Positions 1 through 4,828 of a DNA stretch of 8,321 bases are shown one piece after another (the first letter of the stretch is position 1; every line of letters starts with the position of its first letter). Made by a program: the position numbers and the translations under genes. The stretch covers positions 1 to 8,321 of the forward strand of contig JAEOSA010000082.1 of assembly GCA_016840595.1 (NCBI GenBank). Direction: 5' to 3'. This stretch comes from Candidatus Hermodarchaeota archaeon (GTDB taxonomy: Archaea; Asgardarchaeota; Hermodarchaeia; Hermodarchaeales; Hermodarchaeaceae). The notes under the pieces are model-generated. The model had not been told where the DNA came from. It saw only the letters and a list, made by a program, of their open reading frames with translations, and searched no databases.

Positions 1-78
1 AAGTCGCTCATTCAGAATGGGACACATCCTTGTGAATACGCAATATTTCTAGAGGACTTTTTAGCGAAGGCTTCATAA
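1..78 (+). CDS. Possible C-terminal end of an upstream gene (partial)
   Basis: Frame 1 is open from the window edge for 25 codons and closes at TAA 76-78; the other two forward frames stop earlier, at 50-52 and 31-33. The translation ends in NGTHPCEYAIFLEDFLAKAS, a plausible mixed hydrophobic/charged protein tail. The PCEYAIFL string loosely recalls the end of V4R-type small-molecule-binding domains, but 25 residues cannot support a family call. It lies on the same strand as the synthetase gene, 122 bases upstream. It could be chance open sequence. Confidence 0.4.
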   Translation, partial: KSLIQNGTHPCEYAIFLEDFLAKAS

Positions 79-185
79 TGAATCAAGTAAAAAAAATGGG
101 CAGATTCAAGCAGTATGTCCCATGAAGTACACGCAAAAGCAACACAATTAGTTGTTTGAACCTCGAATCATAATCATTCAGAGCA

Positions 186-193
186 AAGGAGGA
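186..193 (+). promoter_or_regulatory. Strong Shine-Dalgarno of the synthetase-GNAT gene
   Basis: AAGGAGGA with an eight-base spacer to ATG 201 fixes the start. No convincing TATA box is seen in 79-185, so transcription may come from further upstream. Confidence 0.8.
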
Positions 194-200
194 ACGTCCA

Positions 201-3014
201 ATGGTAACTGTGAACTTAGATAAAATATTCAACCCTCGAAGTGTGGCGATCGTTGGTGCAAGTGAAGAAGAGGGATCAGTTGGACAGATACTGATGACTA
301 ATCTTACACAAAGTGGCTTTGATGGTAAGGTTTACCCTGTTAACATTCGTCGAAAGGAAATTATGGGTCAAAAAGCCTATCCGAGAGTAGGTGAGATTCC
401 AGATTCTATTGATTTGGCGATAATTGCCACGCCAGCAAAAACGGTTCCAAGTATTGTCGAAGAATGCGGAAAAGCTGGGATAATTGGAATCATTATTATC
501 TCTGCAGGATTTAGGGAGATTGGTGAGGAAGGACGGGATTTAGAGAAACAGCTAACCGAATTGAAGAATCAGTATAACTTGCGTATCATCGGTCCCAATT
601 GTTTCGGGATAATTCGTCCAAACATCAAATTAAATGGAACCTTTGCTGAGAGCATGCCCAGAGCAGGCAATATTGCCTTTATTTCACAGAGCGGGGCATT
701 AGGTTCAGCAATTTTAGATTGGGCAAATGAACAAAACATTGGATTTAGCCATTTTGTGTCAGTTGGATCGATGATTGATGTTGACTTCGGTGATTTAATA
801 GACTATTTTGGAACCGATCCACAAACACGAAGTATTCTCATGTACATTGAGGGCATTTCAAATGCTAGAAAGTTCATGAGCGCTGCTCGCCACTTTGCCA
901 AAACAAAACCCATGATTGTCGTTAAAGCCGGAAAATTCAGTGAGAGTGCCAAAGCTGCTGCGTCACATACGGGGTCATTGACCGGTTCTGACATGGTCTA
1001 TGATGCCGCCTTTAAACGCGCAGGGATTGTACGGGTTGAGGAAATTTCTGATCTTTTCAATGCTGCTGAAGTATTAGGAATGCAACCACTTCCTCAAGGA
1101 CCTCGATTGGCAATAATTACCAATGCTGGAGGTCCAGGTGTGATGGCCGCAGATGCTTTAATCGCTCGTGGTGGAAAGCTCGCAAAGCTCGATGAAACGA
1201 CTATGAAAAGGCTTGATAAGCTCCTCCCATCATATTGGAGCCATGGTAACCCAATAGATGTGCTAGGAGACGCTGACGCTGAACGCTATCGTACGGTTAT
1301 GGACCTTTGTTTAAAGGATCCTTATGTCGATGGGATTCTAATTATCTACACACCTCAGGCAATTGCGGCTGCATCAGGGATAGCTTCAGCTGTTGTGGGG
1401 ATGTGTGATGCAAGAGGGGGATGTGATAAGACAATTCTGACATCATTTATGGGTGCAGAGAAGGTTGATGAAGCGAATCGGATATTTGTGGAAAATGGCT
1501 ACCCCACCTATTGGACACCCGAACAAGCTATAGCCGCATATATGTATATGTACCAATACAAACAGAATCTTGATTTATTATATCAAACACCAGAAGAACT
1601 CCCAACAGAGAGCAGCCCACCAAAGCGCCCTGTAATGGTAATCATTCGAAATGCAGCTCGACAGAATCGATCTATTCTCACTGAGGTTGAAGCAAAACAA
1701 ATACTGGAATATTACAACATACCTGTCGTGAAAACACGGTTCGCATCAACAGCTGATGAAGCAGCTGCGGCAGCAGTAACTATCGGTTACCCTGTTGTAT
1801 TAAAGATTCTCTCGCCTGAAATTAGCCATAAATCAGATGTTGGAGGTGTAATTTTAAATCTAAACTCTGATTTGGAGGTTCGAAACGCATTTGACCAAAT
1901 TGTTGAATCCGTAAAAAAGTACAAATCTGATGTAAAAATAGAAGGTGTTACTGTTCAACCTATGATTCCACCTGATGGCATAGAAGTGATTTTAGGTGCA
2001 AAAAGAGATCCTCTCTTTGGTCCGATAATCCTCTTTGGTATGGGAGGGGTAGGCGTTGAATTCTTCAAAGACGTGGCTATTGGTTTTCCACCATTAAACC
2101 AGACTCTGGCAAGACGAATTATGGAAGAAACTCGTGTTTATCAGATATTGAAAAAAGGTCATCGAAGAACACCACCTGCAAATCTCAAACTCCTCGAAGA
2201 ACTCATTGTTCAATTTTCTCACATGATGGTAGATTTCCCGGAACTCGTTGAGATTGATATTAACCCAATGCGAATTGACGACAAACAGGCTATCGCATTG
2301 GATGCAAGAATCGCCATTGATATTGAACGAATAGACAAAAGAATCGACCCAGCATCCGAACTTGTAATTAGCCCCTATCCGAAGAAATACGAATTGGTAT
2401 GGCGAATGCGTGATGGACGAAATGTGTTATTTCGACCAATCAAACCTGAAGACGAGCCACTCTGGTTAGAGATGTTCCAGAATTTTAGCGAGGAATCAAT
2501 TCGTTACCGATTCTTTGAAATTATAAAAGATACTCCCCATGAAGTTCGGATTCGATACACAAACATTGACTATGATCGGGAACTCGGTATCGTTCCTGTT
2601 CTCCAAGAGAAAGGCAAAGAGAAAATTTTAGGTGTTGTTCGACTAATCGAAGAACCAGATGGAAAACGTGGAGAAATCGCGTTCATTGTTGCTGATCCAT
2701 GGCAACGACTAGGACTCGGTTCAAAGATGCTTGATTATATGATTGAAATTTGCATTGAACGAGGATTAGATGAAATCTATGGGATTATGTTACCTGATAA
2801 CTTTCGAGCTCAAGAACTAATGAAAAAAATGGGCTTCACTTTGAAGCGCACCAAGGACAACCTTGTAGAAGCTACACTTGATTTACATTCCGAACGACAA
2901 TGGAGAAAACCCCGAGAATTTAGCCTACTCTTAAAAGATAAACCATCAAAGTCTGCTAAAACTTCAGCCCAGAAGGAAAAAGAAAAGCCAAAGAAAACAG
3001 CAAAAAAGCCCTAA
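201..3014 (+). CDS. Bifunctional ADP-forming acyl/acetate-CoA ligase fused to GNAT N-acetyltransferase
   Basis: A 937-residue fusion. Residues ~5-135 form a CoA-binding Rossmann-like domain (NPRSVAIVGAS at 11-21), and ~150-460 the succinyl-CoA-ligase-like part with the phospho-histidine motif SHTGS (H256). Residues ~490-715 form the ATP-grasp beta part, with a second conserved histidine in ISHKSDVGGV (H543) and the metal/nucleotide segment EIDINPM (684-690). Residues ~735-895 form a GNAT domain with the acetyl-CoA loop QRLGLGS (835-841) and a candidate general base, E825, in GEIAF. By family knowledge the ligase part interconverts acyl-CoA + ADP + Pi with acid + ATP; the GNAT part would acetylate protein lysines, as in bacterial Pat/PatZ. 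Both histidines are kept, so the ligase is probably active (inference). Residues 912-937 are a Lys-rich, probably disordered tail. The start is fixed by GGAGG at 188-192, eight bases before ATG. ppa follows after 41 bases. Substrate (acetate or another acid) cannot be told. Confidence 0.93.
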   Translation: MVTVNLDKIFNPRSVAIVGASEEEGSVGQILMTNLTQSGFDGKVYPVNIRRKEIMGQKAYPRVGEIPDSIDLAIIATPAKTVPSIVEECGKAGIIGIIIISAGFREIGEEGRDLEKQLTELKNQYNLRIIGPNCFGIIRPNIKLNGTFAESMPRAGNIAFISQSGALGSAILDWANEQNIGFSHFVSVGSMIDVDFGDLIDYFGTDPQTRSILMYIEGISNARKFMSAARHFAKTKPMIVVKAGKFSESAKAAASHTGSLTGSDMVYDAAFKRAGIVRVEEISDLFNAAEVLGMQPLPQGPRLAIITNAGGPGVMAADALIARGGKLAKLDETTMKRLDKLLPSYWSHGNPIDVLGDADAERYRTVMDLCLKDPYVDGILIIYTPQAIAAASGIASAVVGMCDARGGCDKTILTSFMGAEKVDEANRIFVENGYPTYWTPEQAIAAYMYMYQYKQNLDLLYQTPEELPTESSPPKRPVMVIIRNAARQNRSILTEVEAKQILEYYNIPVVKTRFASTADEAAAAAVTIGYPVVLKILSPEISHKSDVGGVILNLNSDLEVRNAFDQIVESVKKYKSDVKIEGVTVQPMIPPDGIEVILGAKRDPLFGPIILFGMGGVGVEFFKDVAIGFPPLNQTLARRIMEETRVYQILKKGHRRTPPANLKLLEELIVQFSHMMVDFPELVEIDINPMRIDDKQAIALDARIAIDIERIDKRIDPASELVISPYPKKYELVWRMRDGRNVLFRPIKPEDEPLWLEMFQNFSEESIRYRFFEIIKDTPHEVRIRYTNIDYDRELGIVPVLQEKGKEKILGVVRLIEEPDGKRGEIAFIVADPWQRLGLGSKMLDYMIEICIERGLDEIYGIMLPDNFRAQELMKKMGFTLKRTKDNLVEATLDLHSERQWRKPREFSLLLKDKPSKSAKTSAQKEKEKPKKTAKKP

Positions 3015-3040
3015 TTCCCTTCTGATTGCATATTCTTGTT

Positions 3041-3046
3041 AAGGAG
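3041..3046 (+). promoter_or_regulatory. Shine-Dalgarno AAGGAG that sets a TTG start for ppa
   Basis: AAGGAG lies nine bases before the in-frame TTG at 3056. The upstream in-frame TTG at 3026 has no such site and would add ten residues not expected in the family. The protein then begins MTNLWRDLPPGP, close to the N-terminus usual in archaeal family I pyrophosphatases. Confidence 0.8.
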
Positions 3047-3055
3047 CGTATTGGA

Positions 3056-3592
3056 TTGACAAATCTTTGGCGAGATCTGCCTCCAGGTCCGGATCCTCCT
3101 AAACGTATCTATTCCATCGTAGAAGTGCCTAATGGTGTCAGCAATAAATACGAATACGACACTGAACTGGGAATCTTTCGGTTAGACCGGGTGCTCTATT
3201 CTGCGTTGTATTTCCCTGGCGATTATGGGATTATTCCACAAACGTGGTATGAGGATGACGATCCACTTGATATCCTTGTGTTGACTACTAAACCTACTTT
3301 CACAGGCTGCATAATGGAAGCGCGACCAATAGGTATCTTGACTATGGAAGACGAGAAGGGTGAAGATGACAAAGTAATCGCAGTACCCACTAACGATCCA
3401 CGGTTTGATGAAATCTTGGATTGTTCGACGATGGCACATCATCTTCGTGCAGAAATCGCTGATTTTTTTGTTAGCTACAAGAAACTCGAGCCACATAAGT
3501 GGGTGAAAGTGAAAGAATGGCAGGATTCACCTGCAGCTGAAAAAATTATTCTCACCGCAATCAGGATGTTCCAAGAAAAATTCAAGAAGTAG
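3056..3592 (+). CDS. ppa: Inorganic pyrophosphatase, family I
   Basis: Soluble Mg2+-dependent enzyme that hydrolyses PPi to two phosphates and so pulls biosynthetic reactions forward. With the TTG start it has 178 residues, the usual length for prokaryotic family I enzymes. The signature EDDDPLDIL (66-74) supplies metal-binding D67, D69 and D72. D99 and D104 match the second metal pair (E. coli D97/D102). K31, E33, R45, Y57, K106 and Y141-K142 fit the known active-site positions, so it should be active. It follows the synthetase-GNAT gene by 41 bases on the same strand and has its own ribosome site, suggesting an operon. The ADP-forming ligase does not make PPi, so co-expression probably reflects general energy metabolism rather than direct coupling (inference). 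Its stop overlaps the convergent methyltransferase gene by 11 bases. Confidence 0.95.
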   Translation: MTNLWRDLPPGPDPPKRIYSIVEVPNGVSNKYEYDTELGIFRLDRVLYSALYFPGDYGIIPQTWYEDDDPLDILVLTTKPTFTGCIMEARPIGILTMEDEKGEDDKVIAVPTNDPRFDEILDCSTMAHHLRAEIADFFVSYKKLEPHKWVKVKEWQDSPAAEKIILTAIRMFQEKFKK

Positions 3593-4181
3593 TAGACGAT
3601 TCTTTCAATTCTTGCTGGGTTCGCTTTCGTGTAAAGAAACCAACAAGAGCCGGTCGTACTCGAGGTAAAAGAAAGGGCGTCTTGTGCTTATACTCAAGGT
3701 ATTTTCTACCAAAACGTTTCTCCAAATCAGGCTCTTCCCATTTTTTAATCCGGATTATCATGATAAGCAAAACCAGTGCAGGAAATAGTATTGCCATCCC
3801 CAATGATCGAAAAAGAAGACCCATCCCCAGTGGCAGTAGCATGTAACCTAATACGATGGGATTTCGAGTGTAATAGTAAATCCCATTAGTTACCAATAAT
3901 TTCGTTTTGGCTTCTTCATCCAAAGCGCCCCACGGTAATCCCTTTCCAGCATATCGTAATTGTCGTGTGGCTTTAATTCCAATTGCAGCTCCTAAGAGCA
4001 TTATTCCTACTCCAAGGAAGACGTTGAAAGGAAACGGCGGAAAAGGAGGGATGTTAAAAAATCGATCAACCCAATTACCGATAACGAAAGTGAGAAAGGG
4101 AACAAAAATGAAGATTAGTATATAAGGGACCAGGAATCGAAGTCGCATCACAGGATGGGAATTGGATTGATCAGCAGTCAT
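3582..4181 (-). CDS. Membrane methyltransferase, isoprenylcysteine carboxyl methyltransferase (ICMT)/PEMT-like family
   Basis: 199 residues with hydrophobic segments at ~16-35, 53-72, 109-125 and 127-145. The family's SAM-binding C-terminal pattern is clear: LVTNGIYYYTRNP (96-108) with R106-N107-P108 and Y113 matching the R-H-P-x-Y type motif, followed by WEEPDLEKRFGRKYLEY (148-164), which carries the conserved acidic pair and the FGxxYxxY element. Family members are integral membrane enzymes that use S-adenosylmethionine to methylate prenylcysteine, phospholipid or other small substrates; the substrate here cannot be predicted. The ATG at 4181 is preceded by GGTGG (4186-4190 on this strand); the inner ATG at 4148 has no such site. 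It lies 73 bases downstream of the tRNA on the same strand, and its 3' end overlaps ppa tail to tail. Confidence 0.85.
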   Translation of the reverse strand: MTADQSNSHPVMRLRFLVPYILIFIFVPFLTFVIGNWVDRFFNIPPFPPFPFNVFLGVGIMLLGAAIGIKATRQLRYAGKGLPWGALDEEAKTKLLVTNGIYYYTRNPIVLGYMLLPLGMGLLFRSLGMAILFPALVLLIMIIRIKKWEEPDLEKRFGRKYLEYKHKTPFLLPRVRPALVGFFTRKRTQQELKESSTTS

Positions 4182-4212
4182 AGTTCCACCATTATTTGTT
4201 TGCCCTATTTTC

Positions 4213-4226
4213 TTATCAAAAGATAA
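4213..4226 (-). terminator. Weak hairpin plus T tracts after the tRNA (possible terminator)
   Basis: TTATC-AAAA-GATAA forms a 5-bp hairpin, and the - strand carries TTTT runs at 4225-4228 and 4218-4221. It sits between the tRNA and the methyltransferase gene. It could end tRNA transcription, or the AT-rich stretch could be part of the methyltransferase promoter; the two cannot be told apart here. Confidence 0.25.
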
Positions 4227-4254
4227 AACTATGGCAAGAATGAATGTGAGAAGG

Positions 4255-4331
4255 TGGCGGGCCCGGAGGGATTTGAACCCTCGATTACCGGCTTAGAGGG
4301 CCGGTGCCTTATCCGGCTTGGCCACGGGCCC
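4255..4331 (-). tRNA. tRNA-Arg (anticodon UCU), CCA encoded, C33
   Basis: A full cloverleaf on the - strand. The acceptor GGGCCCG pairs with CGGGCCC, and the discriminator is G73 followed by an encoded CCA (4255-4257). U8, A14, G15-C48, G18G19 and A21 are in place; the D stem has three G/C pairs plus an A13.A22 mismatch. The anticodon stem CCGGC/GCCGG is fully paired around the 7-base loop CCUCUAA, giving anticodon UCU (4295-4297). The T arm is GAGGG-UUCAAAU-CCCUC. A20 and anticodon bases C35/U36 fit arginine identity. No intron is present. The one oddity is C at position 33 (+ strand base 4298), where nearly all elongator tRNAs have U. Confidence 0.95.
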
Positions 4332-4384
4332 ATTTGGCGTGAATAAGGAATTCGGTACACCTAACCTGTTAGCAGTTCGAGCCG

Positions 4385-4398
4385 GATATATTTTTATC
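4385..4398. promoter_or_regulatory. TATA-like element between tRNA-Arg and the ubiquitin-like gene
   Basis: GATATATTTTTATC is the only strong AT-rich box between the divergent tRNA and small-protein genes. Read on the + strand it would start transcription near 4417, about 23 bases before ATG 4440. Read on the - strand (GATAAAAATATATC) it has a better A-rich BRE-like start and would give the tRNA a leader of about 35 bases. It may serve either gene or both. Confidence 0.45.
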
Positions 4399-4439
4399 TG
4401 TAGTAAGGAATGTGAGGTTAGCGTTGCGGGTGGTTATCG

Positions 4440-4655
4440 ATGGAATCCGAAATTGATTACACCGACATGGCATTGAGCAATGTTTTTTCTGAGATCCGAC
4501 TGACAAAGTCCAAAAAGGTTCGCGAGCTTTTAAAGGAATTGGGTTTACTTCACAGACACTTTGTTGTACTCGTGGATGGCAAACGAGCATTACTGGACGA
4601 TGACATCGAAGAAGGACAACGTGTGATTGTGCTTCCAATAATTGCGGGAGGATAA
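4440..4655 (+). CDS. Ubiquitin-like small modifier / sulfur-carrier protein (MoaD/ThiS/SAMP type)
   Basis: 71 residues ending in LPIIAGG. The exposed C-terminal Gly-Gly (70-71) is the hallmark of beta-grasp proteins that are adenylated by an E1-like enzyme and then thiocarboxylated or joined to lysines. Family patterns visible are an N-terminal strand (VFSEIRLTKS, 15-24), helix KKVRELLKELGL (25-36), strand HFVVLVDGKRAL (40-51), an acidic DDDIEEGQ turn (53-60) and final strand RVIVLPII (61-68). Known relatives act in tRNA thiolation, molybdopterin or thiamine synthesis, or protein tagging (archaeal SAMPs); which applies here cannot be read from sequence. GGTGGTTATC at 4429-4438 resembles the anti-SD complement and supports ATG 4440 rather than the inner ATG at 4467. 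No E1-like, molybdenum or thiamine gene is in the window. The gene appears monocistronic, with T tracts directly after it. Confidence 0.85.
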   Translation: MESEIDYTDMALSNVFSEIRLTKSKKVRELLKELGLLHRHFVVLVDGKRALLDDDIEEGQRVIVLPIIAGG

Positions 4656-4668
4656 ACCGCAAAGATTA

Positions 4669-4693
4669 TTTTTAACAATTTTTCACACTTTTT
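4669..4693 (+). terminator. Three phased T5 tracts after the ubiquitin-like gene
   Basis: TTTTT occurs at 4669-4673, 4679-4683 and 4689-4693, exactly 10 bases apart, starting 13 bases after the stop codon. Archaeal RNA polymerase terminates at T-rich non-template tracts without needing a hairpin, so this is a likely terminator. The phasing near one helical turn would also predict a DNA bend in front of the next promoter. Confidence 0.6.
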
Positions 4694-4753
4694 CACAATT
4701 CTTAATGGGAAAACCCTAGTTATTGAGATGTTTATTAAGAAATGCTCCTACCA

Positions 4754-4769
4754 GAAAATCTTTTAAAAA
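4754..4769 (+). promoter_or_regulatory. Likely BRE/TATA promoter of the surface-protein gene
   Basis: GAAAAT (BRE-like, 4754-4759) followed by CTTTTAAAAA (4760-4769) matches the archaeal purine-rich BRE plus A/T box. It predicts a transcript start near 4790 and a leader of about 40 bases. A second weaker AT box (TTTATTAAG) lies just upstream, around 4732. Confidence 0.5.
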
Positions 4770-4783
4770 CCTTCGAGCATTCG

Positions 4784-4812
4784 GGTTCAACCTGATAGGC
4801 GGTTTCAACCGC
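4784..4812 (+). promoter_or_regulatory. Pair of GGTT(T)CAACC palindromes in the surface-gene leader
   Basis: GGTTCAACC (4784-4792) straddles the predicted transcript start and GGTTTCAACC (4801-4810) lies 17 bases on. The second extends to GCGGTTTCAACCGC (4799-4812), able to form a 5-bp hairpin with a TTCA loop. Paired palindromes at a transcript start suggest an operator for a dimeric regulator, or an RNA hairpin hiding AGGCGGT (4797-4803), a Shine-Dalgarno-like string. Function is inferred only. Confidence 0.35.
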
Positions 4813-4828
4813 ATGTTGGTGTGCAATT

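Noticed and set aside
78..125. 15-codon ORF MNQVKKMGRFKQYVP before the synthetase gene
   Set aside because: Too short and without a ribosome site; it is likely chance AT-rich sequence after the upstream stop.
803..994. 63-codon open stretch on the - strand
   Set aside because: It lies wholly inside the synthetase coding region, has no ribosome site and shows no recognisable protein; it is antisense shadow.
3026..3055. Longer ppa reading frame from TTG 3026
   Set aside because: The AAGGAG at 3041-3046 would fall inside the coding region, and the ten added residues are not expected in this family; the start at 3056 fits better.
3182..3496. 104-codon open stretch on the - strand
   Set aside because: It is antisense to ppa, whose catalytic residues are all intact in the + frame; composition is rich in Cys/Trp/Ile as expected of a shadow frame.
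4255..4331. tRNA pseudogene or intron-bearing tRNA
   Set aside because: All stems pair, tertiary positions are kept, CCA is encoded and the anticodon loop has the normal seven bases; only C33 is odd.
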